From: Rhodopseudomonas palustris
GTDB lineage: Bacteria > Pseudomonadota > Alphaproteobacteria > Rhizobiales > Xanthobacteraceae
Length of the DNA stretch: 64,000 nucleotides
Assembly: GCF_003591005.1 (NCBI RefSeq)
Contig: NZ_QYYD01000010.1
Coordinates: 124,001 to 188,000 of the forward strand
Reading direction: 5' to 3'
The notes under the pieces were generated by a model. That model was not told the DNA's origin. It saw only the letters and a program-made list of their open reading frames with translations, and did no database searches. This document shows, in pieces, positions 1 to 10,260 of the stretch; position 1 is the first letter of the stretch, and each line of letters begins with the position of its first letter. The translations under genes and the position numbers were made by a program.

Positions 1-760
1 TCGCGATAATCACATTCACGATCGATAACTTGTTCCACTCGTTCCATACGAAGTAACCGATGCCGGTGCCGCCGACGAGCATCTCGGCTGCGACGATGAC
101 GAGCCACGCGATGCCGATCGAAATACGCATGCCGGTGAGGATCGTTGGCGCTGCGGCCGGCAGGATCACCGTGAAGGCGCGGCGCACGGTGCCAACTTCG
201 AGCGTGCGGGCGACGTTGACCCATTCCTTGCGCACCGAGGCGACGCCGAACACGGTGTTGAGCAGCATCGGCCAGATCGAACAGATGAAAATCACGAAGA
301 TCGCCGACAGCCCGGAGTCCTTGATGGTGTAGAGCGCCAGCGGCATCCAGGCGAGCGGCGAGATCGGCTTCAGCACCTGGATGAACGGATCGAGCGCCTT
401 GCTCATCAGCGGCGACATGCCGATCAGGAAGCCGAGCGGGATCGCCACCACGACGGCCAGCAAGTAACCAGCCATCACCCGCGCGATCGAATAGCCGAGC
501 TGAATGCCGAGCCCCTTGTCATTGGGACCGTTGTCGTAAAACGGTTGGCGCAGGTGCTCCCACAGCTTGGCCCCGACATCGAGCGGGCCAGGCATCGCCG
601 ATTTGCCCTGCGTGGCGGTGAGTCCCATCAGCTTGGCGTATTCGGGATTCATCGCCGCCGTGGAGCCGGTGCTGCGCGTCGCCAGATGCCAGGCGCCGAT
701 AAAGCTGAGAAACAGCAAGATCGACACCAGCGCGGCGCGCAGCGTGAGAGACTTGGCCAT
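1..760 (-). CDS. NrtB-like ABC transporter permease (C-terminus off the left edge)
   Basis: Inner-membrane permease of the nitrate/sulfonate/taurine class of ABC importers. The start (ATG at 760) gives MAKSLTLRAALVSILLFLSF, a first membrane helix. The later part reads as a BPD_transp_1 domain with the coupling-loop pattern around LPAAAPTILTGMRISIGIAW, close to the left edge. The reading frame is still open at base 1, so the C-terminus is missing. It starts 3 bases after the stop of the upstream binding-protein gene, so the two form one operon read from the sigma-54 promoter near 2227. A matching ATPase is expected off-window. Substrate cannot be told from the permease; nitrate, cyanate and related small anions are the likeliest from family resemblance. 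Confidence 0.85.
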   Translation of the reverse strand, partial: MAKSLTLRAALVSILLFLSFIGAWHLATRSTGSTAAMNPEYAKLMGLTATQGKSAMPGPLDVGAKLWEHLRQPFYDNGPNDKGLGIQLGYSIARVMAGYLLAVVVAIPLGFLIGMSPLMSKALDPFIQVLKPISPLAWMPLALYTIKDSGLSAIFVIFICSIWPMLLNTVFGVASVRKEWVNVARTLEVGTVRRAFTVILPAAAPTILTGMRISIGIAWLVIVAAEMLVGGTGIGYFVWNEWNKLSIVNVIIA

Positions 761-763
761 TGC

Positions 764-2152
764 TCAGGACGCCTTCTTGATCTTGACGCTGGCCAAGTAA
801 TCGTCCGGCTTCTCCGGATCGAAGCTCTTGCCCATCACGGTGAACGACTTGTACGCCGTGGCCGGCGGCGTGAGCCCCATCTCCTTCATCACCTTGGCGG
901 TGTCGGTGGCGAGATAGACCTGCTCGGCGACCGCCTTGTAGTCGACGTCACCCTTGATCTGACCCCAGCGCTTCATCTGTGTCATGATCCACACCGCGAA
1001 CGACTGCCACGGGAACGGATCGAAATCGACCCGCTTCGGATCATTCTTGATCTCGCCGAGGCCGTCCGCATAGATGCCGGTCAGCACCTGCTCGACCACC
1101 GTGACCGGCGCGTTGAGATAGTTGGCCGGCGCGATCGCCTCGGCGATCGATTTGCGATTCTCGGCCTTCGACGCATAGGCGGTGGCATCGACGATGGCGC
1201 GGGTCAGCGCCGCGAACGAATTCGGCGCCGTGGTGATGAACTCGCGGCTCGCAGCGAAGCTGCAGCACGGATGCCCGTCCCAGATTTCCTTGGACAGGAT
1301 GTGCATGAAGCCGACGCCGTCATAGATGGCGCGCTGGCAGATGTTGTCGGGCGCCAGGAAGCCGTCGATATTGTCGGCGCGCAGATTGGCGACCATCTCG
1401 GGCGGCGGCACCGAGCGGATCTGGACGTCCTGATCCGGATCGAGGCCGTGCTCGGCCAAGTAATAGCGCAGCAGATAATTGTGCATTGAATAGTCGAACG
1501 GCACCGCGAGTTTCATGCCCTTCCACAGCTTCGGATCGCGCTTGTCCTTGTGCTTGGTGGCGAGCGTGATGCCCTGACCGTTGATGTTCTCGATCGCCGG
1601 CACGGTGAACGGCACGGCGCTGGCGCCGAGCCCGAGCGTGATCGCGATCGGCATCGGCGCCAGCATGTGAGCGGCGTCGTATTCCTTGTTCATCGTCTTG
1701 TCGCGCACGACCGCCCAGCCGGCGGTCTTCACGACTTCGACGTTGAGGCCGTGCTTGGCGTAGAAGCCCATCGGCGCGCCCATGATGATCGGCGTCGCGC
1801 AGGTGATCGGGATGAAGCCGACCTTGAGGTCCTTCTTCTCCAGCGGGCCGCCCTGCGCAAACAGGTCGGTCGCGGTCGCCAGCGGGAAGAACTGCGAAAT
1901 CGCCGCCAGCGCGGTGCCCGCCCCGACCGCCTTCAGGAAGGCGCGGCGCGAGGCGTCCTGCGGAAACATCGCGCGCATCACCGCGGAAGCGACGACGCCT
2001 TCGAACCGCTTGTCCTCGCTCTCCAACATCGGCTGCTGCGCCAGCGCCGCCGCGTCGGCGGCATGGTCGGCCTCGGTCGCATGTTTGCCGCAGCTACAGC
2101 CGCCGGCGCTGAGGCGGCGATTGGGATCGAACGGATTGTCGAATGTGGACAT
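764..2152 (-). CDS. NrtA/CmpA-like periplasmic substrate-binding protein with Tat signal
   Basis: Solute-binding protein of a nitrate/bicarbonate-type ABC importer, 462 residues. The start at 2152 (MSTFDNPFD) is chosen over an upstream ATG because an AGGAGG Shine-Dalgarno sits 6 bases before it. An unusual 67-residue N-terminal stretch with a Cys-Ser-Cys motif (residues 19-21) precedes a twin-arginine motif, SRRAFLK at 68-74, and a hydrophobic run, which suggests folded export through Tat. The body (LKVGFIPITCATPIIMGAP, then AAHMLAPMPIAITLGLG) matches the NrtA/CmpA family. It is the first gene of the operon with the NrtB-like permease. Ligand is inferred to be a small nitrogenous or inorganic ion and is not proven. 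Confidence 0.85.
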   Translation of the reverse strand: MSTFDNPFDPNRRLSAGGCSCGKHATEADHAADAAALAQQPMLESEDKRFEGVVASAVMRAMFPQDASRRAFLKAVGAGTALAAISQFFPLATATDLFAQGGPLEKKDLKVGFIPITCATPIIMGAPMGFYAKHGLNVEVVKTAGWAVVRDKTMNKEYDAAHMLAPMPIAITLGLGASAVPFTVPAIENINGQGITLATKHKDKRDPKLWKGMKLAVPFDYSMHNYLLRYYLAEHGLDPDQDVQIRSVPPPEMVANLRADNIDGFLAPDNICQRAIYDGVGFMHILSKEIWDGHPCCSFAASREFITTAPNSFAALTRAIVDATAYASKAENRKSIAEAIAPANYLNAPVTVVEQVLTGIYADGLGEIKNDPKRVDFDPFPWQSFAVWIMTQMKRWGQIKGDVDYKAVAEQVYLATDTAKVMKEMGLTPPATAYKSFTVMGKSFDPEKPDDYLASVKIKKAS

Positions 2153-2219
2153 GGATCCTCCTGCGGTGATGCGGCGGGAAATCGGCGCGCGCACTCGCCG
2201 ATCATTCCGCTTCGCAAAC

Positions 2220-2234
2220 GCAAGGAGTGTGCCA
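2220..2234 (-). promoter_or_regulatory. Sigma-54 (-24/-12) promoter for the NrtA-like operon
   Basis: On the minus strand the bases read TGGCACACTCCTTGC, which fits the sigma-54 consensus TGGCAC-N5-TTGC with the invariant GG and GC at correct spacing. The start codon of the binding protein lies about 68 bases downstream. A sigma-54 activator gene is divergent and adjacent, which makes the assignment much stronger than the motif alone. Confidence 0.85.
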
Positions 2235-2279
2235 GCGCTCAAACCCAGGCTTTTGCGAACCTAGGCGGCAATTGCCGGG

Positions 2280-2310
2280 TACGAGATTTCGTAATATACG
2301 AAATCTCGTA
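2280..2310. promoter_or_regulatory. Perfect inverted repeat, likely activator-binding site (UAS/operator)
   Basis: Two 14-bp arms, TACGAGATTTCGTA and its exact complement, are separated by 3 bases (ATA). The site lies about 46-76 bases upstream of the -24 element of the leftward sigma-54 promoter and about 28 bases before the start of the divergent activator. Enhancer sites for sigma-54 activators usually lie at about this range, so the site probably serves both activation of the transporter operon and autoregulation. Confidence 0.7.
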
Positions 2311-2317
2311 GGACGAT

Positions 2318-2331
2318 TACGGAATCTCGGA
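2318..2331. promoter_or_regulatory. Third, imperfect copy of the operator half-site
   Basis: TACGGAATCTCGGA matches the right arm of the palindrome (TACGAAATCTCGTA) at 12 of 14 positions. It is displaced by exactly 21 bp, two helical turns, from that arm and lies just before the start codon of the activator gene. Confidence 0.5.
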
Positions 2332-2337
2332 GCGCTG

Positions 2338-4260
<1,923 letters not shown>

Positions 4261-4282
4261 GCGCGGCAGCGATATCCATTGA

Positions 4283-5683
4283 TCAGCCGATCGGCGGTCG
4301 CCGCGTGTGCCAGTCTGTGATCGACTGATACGCATGGCCGGCGCGCGCCAGCACGTGTTCGGACAGATGCGGCCCGACCAGTTGGAAACTCAGCGGCATC
4401 GCGTCATCCGACATCCCCATCGGCATGGTGATCGTCGGGCTGCCGCTGAAGTCGAACGGCGCGGTGAAGCGCAGGATGTTGAGCAGCACATTGGGATCGG
4501 CGCCGTATTCACCCATCTTGGTCAATGTCGGGATCGGCACCGGCATGGTGGGTATCAGCAAGAGGTCGATATCCTCGAACAGCGCCGCGAGCGCGCCGGA
4601 GAATTTCAGCCGCTCGTGATGGATCGCGGCGATCTCGACGCCGGTCATGCTGTGACCCTGCTCGATCAGCTGCGCGAGATCCGGGCCGTACTCCTGCTTG
4701 CGCGACTGGTAGGTCGCCAGATGCGCCTCGGCAGTTTCGACCGAGCACATCGGGATCCATTGGCTGACCAGCTTCTCGTAAGCGGGAAACTTCACCTCGC
4801 GAATGCTGGCGCCGAGCGATGCGAGCGCGCGTTCGGCTTCCAGCAAGGCTTTGACGACCTGCGGATCGATGCCGTCCTGGGTGTAGCTGCGGTCGACGCC
4901 GATGCGCAGACCGCGCACGCCGCCGCCGAGCTGCGCCAGATAGTTCGGCACCGGCGCCTGCAGCGCGGTCGGGTCGTTGGCATCGGCGCCCGCAATGACG
5001 CCGAGCATCGCCGCGGCATCCGCCGCGCTGCGGCACATCGGGCCGACATGGTCGAGCGAATCCGCCAGCGGAAACACGCCGTAGCGGCTGACGCGGCCCC
5101 AGGTCGGCTTGATGCCTGTGAGCCCGCAGGTGGCCGACGGAAACCGGATCGAACCGCCGGTGTCGCTGCCGATCGCGCCGTAACACAGTCCCGCCGAGGT
5201 CGCGACGCCCGAACCGCTCGACGACGAGCCGACCCAGTGATCGGCGCTCCACGGATTGAGCGGCGCGGCGTCGTCCGGATGATGGCTGGTGTAGGCGCCC
5301 TCGGTCATCTTCAGCTTGCCGATCGAGATCGCGCCGCCGAGTTCGAGCCGGTCGACCACCGTCGCGTTGTAGGACGGCACGAACTTGGCGTGGATCATGG
5401 TGCCGCCGCCGGTCGGCGCGAACGTCGTGTAGCAAAGGTCCTTCAGCCCGATCGGCACGCCGTGCAGCGGGCCGCGGTCGATGCCCTTGGCAATCTCGTC
5501 GTCCGCCTGCCTGGCCTGCTGCAGCGCGCGATCGCCCAGCACCGTCATGTAGGCGTTGAAGCGCTTGTCGAACTGCCCGATACGATCGAGCGTCGCCTGC
5601 GTCACCTCCGAGGGCTTCAGCTGCTTGCGGCGATAGAGATCGGACAGCTCGGTGATCGATTTGTAGTGCAGATCCGCAGTCAT
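4283..5683 (-). CDS. Amidase-signature (GatA family) amidohydrolase
   Basis: 466-residue amidase that hydrolyses a carboxamide to acid plus ammonia. The Ser-cisSer-Lys triad is visible: Lys81 in GLKDLC, the serine-rich GSSSSGSG at 152-159, and nucleophile Ser178 in GSDTGGSIRFPS. It is last in the leftward amide cluster, after the SDR gene, with a palindromic repeat in the 223-base gap, so it may be transcribed with the cluster or alone. It is clearly paralogous to the amidase at 12548-13942 (same MT-DLHY start, TDWH-RP ending). It is not GatA of the glutamyl-tRNA amidotransferase, since no gatB or gatC is near. Exact amide is unknown. Confidence 0.9.
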   Translation of the reverse strand: MTADLHYKSITELSDLYRRKQLKPSEVTQATLDRIGQFDKRFNAYMTVLGDRALQQARQADDEIAKGIDRGPLHGVPIGLKDLCYTTFAPTGGGTMIHAKFVPSYNATVVDRLELGGAISIGKLKMTEGAYTSHHPDDAAPLNPWSADHWVGSSSSGSGVATSAGLCYGAIGSDTGGSIRFPSATCGLTGIKPTWGRVSRYGVFPLADSLDHVGPMCRSAADAAAMLGVIAGADANDPTALQAPVPNYLAQLGGGVRGLRIGVDRSYTQDGIDPQVVKALLEAERALASLGASIREVKFPAYEKLVSQWIPMCSVETAEAHLATYQSRKQEYGPDLAQLIEQGHSMTGVEIAAIHHERLKFSGALAALFEDIDLLLIPTMPVPIPTLTKMGEYGADPNVLLNILRFTAPFDFSGSPTITMPMGMSDDAMPLSFQLVGPHLSEHVLARAGHAYQSITDWHTRRPPIG

Positions 5684-5786
5684 TGTTGACGCCTTGTTGT
5701 TGATGCGTTTCCTCGTGCGGCGCGAGTCGAGGCCGCGACGCGTTATCAGTAGATCGGACTAACGGCTGGCCGACCGCCTCTCCACC

Positions 5787-5866
5787 CGTCATTGCGAGGA
5801 GCGAAGCGACGAAGCAATCCAGCTCCGTGCAGTGCGCTGGATTGCTTCGCTACGCTCGCAATGACG
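5787..5866. repeat. Palindromic intergenic repeat, family A (copy 1)
   Basis: Two long inverted arms beginning CGTCATTGCGAG and ending CTCGCAATGACG flank a short variable centre; the inner arms read GAAGCAATCCAG and CTGGATTGCTTC. Other copies are at 39545, 44080 and 59270, with a degenerate one at 33085. Confidence 0.9.
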
Positions 5867-5906
5867 GGGAGAGGCCTTCGGTCAATCGATAGCAGCGATG
5901 GCGTTG

Positions 5907-6668
5907 CTAGAACTGCACGCCCTTGGTGAGCGCGCCGTCCACCACCAGGTTCGTCCCGGTGATGAAACTCGCCGCCTTGCTGCCGAGGAACACGACCGCA
6001 TTGGCCATTTCCTGCGGCGTGCCCATGCGGCCGGTGGGGTTGAGCGCGAGCGCCGCCTTGTACAGCTCCGGATTGCCGTCCTTGATCTGATTCCAGACGC
6101 CGCCTTCGAAATAGGTGTTGCCCGGCGACACCGAATTGGCGCGGATGTTCTTGGCAGCGAGCTGGTAGGCGAGGCCCTGGGTGTAGTGGATGATGGCGGC
6201 CTTGAAGGTGCCGTAGGGCCCGGCGGCGAAATCGACTTCGCGGCCCGACACGCTGGAAATGGTGACGATCGCGCCGGCGCTGCTCTTCTCCAGATACGGC
6301 ATCGCCGCATCGACCAGCCGCACCGTGCCCATCATGTCGGTGGCGAATTCCTTTTCCCAGCTCTCCTCGTCCTGCCCGATCGCCAGCGCGCTGACGTTGG
6401 CAACGATGACATCGACGCCGCCGAGCTTGGCGGCCATGTCGGCGACCCAGGCCTTCAGCGCGGAGCCGTTCGCCACATCGACCGCGCCGCCGAACGCCGC
6501 GACGCCCTCGGCTTTCAGAGCCGTGATGGTGGCATCGACCTCGGCCGCATTGCGGGCGCAGATGCCGACATCGGCGCCCTCGGCCGCAAACGTCTCGGCC
6601 ACCGCGCGGCCGATGCCCTTGGTGCCGCCGGTGACCAGCACCTTGGCGCCCTTCAATCCCAGATCCAT
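5907..6668 (-). CDS. Short-chain dehydrogenase/reductase
   Basis: 253-residue NAD(P)-dependent oxidoreductase of the classical SDR family. The Rossmann motif TGGTKGIG is at 13-20, a VANVSALA segment replaces the usual NNAG, the catalytic serine lies in ISSVSG, and the active-site pair is in the YGTFK (YxxxK) motif. Start at 6668 is chosen over an ATG 15 bases upstream because GGGAG lies 7 bases before it. It sits 67 bases after the ABC ATPase gene and before the second amidase in the same direction, so it is likely part of the amide operon and could oxidise or reduce a carbonyl formed from the transported amide. Substrate unknown. Confidence 0.85.
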   Translation of the reverse strand: MDLGLKGAKVLVTGGTKGIGRAVAETFAAEGADVGICARNAAEVDATITALKAEGVAAFGGAVDVANGSALKAWVADMAAKLGGVDVIVANVSALAIGQDEESWEKEFATDMMGTVRLVDAAMPYLEKSSAGAIVTISSVSGREVDFAAGPYGTFKAAIIHYTQGLAYQLAAKNIRANSVSPGNTYFEGGVWNQIKDGNPELYKAALALNPTGRMGTPQEMANAVVFLGSKAASFITGTNLVVDGALTKGVQF

Positions 6669-6735
6669 TCTACGCTCCCTCAACTTGCGCGCGCCGTACG
6701 CGCGATCATTTGAACCGTCTCGGCACGGTCGCCGC

Positions 6736-7461
6736 TCACAGCAGCAGCTGCGCCCGCACCTTGTCTTCGTTGACCTCGTCGCCGACCAGCGAATGGGTGA
6801 TGCGGCCTTTTTCCATGATGTAGCAGCGCTGCGCGATCGCCAGGATGGTGTCGAGATTCTGCTCGACGAACACGATGGTGGTGCCGAGTTCGGTGCGGAA
6901 CGACTGCAGGGCCTCGCAGATGTGCTGCACGATCGACGGCTGGATGCCTTCGGACGGCTCGTCCAGGATCATCAGCGCCGGGTTGCCGATCAACGCCCGC
7001 CCGATCGCGAGCTGCTGCTGCTCACCGCCGGACATCGTGCCGGCCGCCTGTTTGCGCCGCTCTTTCAGCCGCGGGAAGTATTCATAGACCAACTCCGGCA
7101 GCTTCTTGCCCTTGGGGCCGCCGATCAGCTCGCCGACCTGCAAGTTCTCCTCGACGGTCATCTGTGGGAACACGTCGCGGCCTTGCGGGATGTAGCCGAA
7201 ACCGGCGCGGGCCCGCGCATCGGCCTGCAGCGGCGTGACGTCGCGATCCATAAAAGTAATCGTGCCGCGCCAGGAATCGAGCAGGCCGATGATGCAGCGC
7301 ATCAGCGTCGATTTGCCGACGCCGTTGCGGCCGATCACGCCGACGATCTCGCCGCGATACACCGTCATGTCGACGCCCTGCAGGATCGGCGTGGCGCCGT
7401 AGCCAGCCCACAGGCCGCTGACGTCGAGGATGCGATCGGCCGGCGCGCGGTCAGTGGGCAT
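6736..7461 (-). CDS. Urea/short-amide type ABC transporter ATP-binding protein (UrtE/LivF-like)
   Basis: 241-residue ATPase of a branched-chain amino acid/urea class importer. Walker A is GRNGVGKST, the signature is MSGGEQQQ, Walker B is LMILDEP, and the stretch EGIQPSIV resembles UrtE/LivF proteins. Its start overlaps the end of the preceding ATPase gene by 11 bases, pointing to translational coupling. It pairs with the larger LivG/UrtD-like ATPase and the two permeases upstream. In Methylophilus-type fmd clusters the same transporter class takes up short-chain amides and urea; that role here is inferred from neighbouring amidases. Confidence 0.9.
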   Translation of the reverse strand: MPTDRAPADRILDVSGLWAGYGATPILQGVDMTVYRGEIVGVIGRNGVGKSTLMRCIIGLLDSWRGTITFMDRDVTPLQADARARAGFGYIPQGRDVFPQMTVEENLQVGELIGGPKGKKLPELVYEYFPRLKERRKQAAGTMSGGEQQQLAIGRALIGNPALMILDEPSEGIQPSIVQHICEALQSFRTELGTTIVFVEQNLDTILAIAQRCYIMEKGRITHSLVGDEVNEDKVRAQLLL

Positions 7462-8170
7462 GGGTTTTCCCGAGATAGATTTCGGCGACCTGCTCGTCGT
7501 TGAGGATCTCGTCGAGGCTGCCGCGCGCGAAGATCTTGCCGAGATGCAGCACGGTGACGCGCTGCGCGATCTGCCGCACGAACGCCATGTCGTGCTCGAC
7601 CACCAGCACCGTCATGCCCTCGGCGTTGAACGACTTGATCAGCTCGCCGGTCTTGTAGGTCTCTTCCGGCGACATGCCGGCGGTCGGCTCGTCGAGCAAG
7701 AGGAGTTGCGGCCGCAGCGCCAGCGCCATGCCGATCTCCAGCCATTGCTGCTGGCCGTGCGACAACGCGCCGGCCATCTTGCCGGCATCGGCGGCGAGAC
7801 CGAGCAGTTCGAGCAGCCGCTGCTCCTCGGCGGCGCGCTCGGCGCCGGAGACGCGGTCCTGCAGCGCGATCTGGATGTTCTGCCGCACCGGTAGTTCCTT
7901 GAACACGCTCGGCGCCTGCATCTTGATGCTCATGCCGCGCTGAACGCGGGCGAACGGCCGCTCGGCGGTGACGTCGACCTGATCGAACAAGATGCTGCCG
8001 GCACTCGGCGGAAACAGCCCGACGATCAGCTTGAACAGCGTGCTCTTGCCGGCGCCATTCGGGCCGATCAGGCAATGCACCTCGCCGGCCTTCACGGTGA
8101 GATCGACGTCGGACACCGCGGTGAGACCGCCGAACCGCTTGGTGACACCTTTGACTTCCACGAGGGACAT
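7451..8170 (-). CDS. Urea/short-amide type ABC transporter ATP-binding protein (UrtD/LivG-like)
   Basis: 239-residue ATPase. Visible motifs are Walker A GPNGAGKST, signature LSHGQQQW (the H in place of the usual second G is common in UrtD-type proteins) and Walker B LLLLDEP followed by TAGMSPEET. The gene starts 3 bases after the permease stop and overlaps the next ATPase. Together with the UrtE-like subunit it should form the nucleotide-binding heterodimer of the importer. Confidence 0.9.
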   Translation of the reverse strand: MSLVEVKGVTKRFGGLTAVSDVDLTVKAGEVHCLIGPNGAGKSTLFKLIVGLFPPSAGSILFDQVDVTAERPFARVQRGMSIKMQAPSVFKELPVRQNIQIALQDRVSGAERAAEEQRLLELLGLAADAGKMAGALSHGQQQWLEIGMALALRPQLLLLDEPTAGMSPEETYKTGELIKSFNAEGMTVLVVEHDMAFVRQIAQRVTVLHLGKIFARGSLDEILNDEQVAEIYLGKTHAH

Positions 8171-8172
8171 GA

Positions 8173-9249
8173 TCAGGCCTCGTCCGTCTTGAGTTTAGGC
8201 CGGGGCTGCAACTCTGCGGCCGCGGCGCGCTTGCCCCGCCCTGTCAGCCGATCCGCCACGAACTTGCCGATGCCGAGCACAAAGCCCTGCGGCGCAGCCA
8301 TCACGGTGGCGAGCAGCAGCGCGCCCATCAGCACCAGCGCGGCCTGCTGGCTGTAGACCGTGATGGTCTGGAAGCCGAACAGCAGCAGGAACGAACCGAC
8401 CAGAGTGGCGGTGAGATCGCTGCGGCCGGAGAACGCCACCCAGACGATCGGCATCGCGGCGGCCGGCAGGCCGATGCTCGACGGCGTGATGAACTGGCCC
8501 CACGAGGTGTAGAGCGCGCCCGACAGCCCGGCGAGGCCGCTCCCGACAACGAAGGTCAAGAGCTGATATTTGCGCACGTCGTAGCCGAGCATCTCGGCGC
8601 GCTGCGGGTTCTCGCGCGTGGCGACGATGACGTTGCCGATGCCGGAATTCACCAGCATGCGCAGCGCCAGATAGACGATCACGATCAGCGCCACCATCAA
8701 ATAGTACAGCGCCGAACCTTCAATGTAGAGATCGCCGATCGCCAGTGGGTCCATCCCCTTCATGCCGTTGAAGCCGTTCAGGCGGGCGTCGCCAATCCGC
8801 CATTCCGGCCCGGCGGTCTGGCCGAGGAAGAACGCCAGCACCAGCGTCGCCGACAGCGTGACGATGCCGAAGAAGATGCCGTTGATGCCGCCCCAGATCA
8901 TGAAATAGCCGAGGATGCCGGCGGCGATCATCGCTACCACGACCGACAACAGCAGCGCCGCGATCGTCGTGGTGCCGCCGCCCATGTTGATGGCCAGCAC
9001 GCCGTACGAGTATCCGGCGATGCCGAAGAACAGCGTCTGGCCGAACGACAGCATGCCGCCATAGCCCCACATCAGGCACAGGCCGAGCGCCATGAAGATC
9101 CAGATCAGGAAGTACGAGAAGTTGCCGACGTCGTAGGAGTCGGCGAACAGCGGATAGATCAGCGCCCCCGCCAGCACGGCGACGAAACAGCCCCAGAACT
9201 TCGGACCGCGTCCCAGCGTCTGCGGACCTTCGAGCAGTTTGAACATCAT
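8173..9249 (-). CDS. Urea/short-amide type ABC permease (UrtC/LivM-like)
   Basis: 358-residue multi-spanning membrane protein, LivM-type. It has many hydrophobic segments and the family stretch VVGSGLAGLSGALYTSWGQFITPSSIG in the cytoplasmic coupling region. The start carries two adjacent ATG codons (9249 and 9246); the second has the better spacing from GGAGAGG, so the true start may be 9246. The gene follows the UrtB-like permease by 10 bases. The C-terminal tail is charged and proline-rich, lacking recognisable domains. Confidence 0.9.
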   Translation of the reverse strand: MMFKLLEGPQTLGRGPKFWGCFVAVLAGALIYPLFADSYDVGNFSYFLIWIFMALGLCLMWGYGGMLSFGQTLFFGIAGYSYGVLAINMGGGTTTIAALLLSVVVAMIAAGILGYFMIWGGINGIFFGIVTLSATLVLAFFLGQTAGPEWRIGDARLNGFNGMKGMDPLAIGDLYIEGSALYYLMVALIVIVYLALRMLVNSGIGNVIVATRENPQRAEMLGYDVRKYQLLTFVVGSGLAGLSGALYTSWGQFITPSSIGLPAAAMPIVWVAFSGRSDLTATLVGSFLLLFGFQTITVYSQQAALVLMGALLLATVMAAPQGFVLGIGKFVADRLTGRGKRAAAAELQPRPKLKTDEA

Positions 9250-9259
9250 CCCTCTCCGC

Positions 9260-10126
9260 TCAGCGTCCGCGACGCGCCAGCACGCTGGACAGCCCCTCCG
9301 GCAGCACCCGGATGATCAAAATGACCGCCACCAGCATGCCGATCTGGCCGATGATCTGGCCGTAGCTCGCGTTCAGCGTCATCCGGATCGCCGCCAGCAG
9401 CAGCGCCGCCGGCGCGGTGCCGAGCAGCACGTTGGCGCCGCCGATCACCACGGTGACGAAACTCTCGACCACGAAGGTCGCGCCCATCGTCGGAATTAGC
9501 GTCATGGTCGGCGCATACAGCGCGCCGCACAGCCCGGCGAGTCCGGCGCCGATGCCGAAGCTGATCGCGTAGATCCGCCCCGTCCGCGCGCCAAGCGCTC
9601 GCGCCATCGCGGCGTTCTGCATGGTGGCCCGCGCGATCACGCCGAACCGCGTCTTCATAAATACCACGTAGAGCCCGGCCAACACCGCGACGGCGGCGGC
9701 AAACAGCACCAGCCGATAGGTCGAGAACGTGTAGGCTCCGATCGCGAAATTGCCATCGGGCGTGCCGATGCCGCGCACCGAGGAGCCGACGATCAGCAGC
9801 ATCGATTGCGTCACGATCAGGCTGAGGCCCCAGGTCGCGAGCAGCGAATCCAGCGGCCGCTTGTAGAAGCGACGGACGATGAAATACTCGACCACGACGC
9901 CGATCAGACCCGCCGTGATCGCCGCGGCGATCTGCGCGATCGGCAGCGGCACGCCGAGATTGACGAGGCCGACGGTGACGTAAGCGCCACACATGATGAA
10001 CTCGCCGTGGGCCATGTTGATCACACCCATCATGCCGAACACGATGGCGAGGCCGGCGGCGGAGAGGATCAGAAAGGCGAAGACGTCGGCGAACTGATAG
10101 AAGACCGAGAACACTTCAGCCGACAT
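9260..10126 (-). CDS. Urea/short-amide type ABC permease (UrtB/LivH-like)
   Basis: 288-residue LivH-type inner-membrane permease. N-terminal helix LILSAAGLAIVFGMMGVINMAHGEFIMCGAYV is the typical LivH/UrtB opening, and the coupling segment FGIGAGLAGLCGALYAP follows at about residue 185-200. It sits 134 bases downstream of the binding-protein gene and 10 bases upstream of the LivM-like permease. It forms the membrane channel with that protein. Confidence 0.9.
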   Translation of the reverse strand: MSAEVFSVFYQFADVFAFLILSAAGLAIVFGMMGVINMAHGEFIMCGAYVTVGLVNLGVPLPIAQIAAAITAGLIGVVVEYFIVRRFYKRPLDSLLATWGLSLIVTQSMLLIVGSSVRGIGTPDGNFAIGAYTFSTYRLVLFAAAVAVLAGLYVVFMKTRFGVIARATMQNAAMARALGARTGRIYAISFGIGAGLAGLCGALYAPTMTLIPTMGATFVVESFVTVVIGGANVLLGTAPAALLLAAIRMTLNASYGQIIGQIGMLVAVILIIRVLPEGLSSVLARRGR

Positions 10127-10260
10127 CGAGGTCTCCTGGTTGAGAGGATCGGCGCCGCCGCAACGCGGCGCCGATAAGCTGGTGATCCGTCACGCGAGCA
10201 ACCTCGAATGCCTTGCAAGTTCAGTGCCGCTGCGCGTGGCAGGAGCCATGAAGATCGCGC

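Noticed and set aside
545-1489. Long Arg/His-rich frame opposite the NrtA-like gene
   Set aside because: It is a complementary-frame shadow typical of GC-rich coding DNA, without ribosome site or domain.
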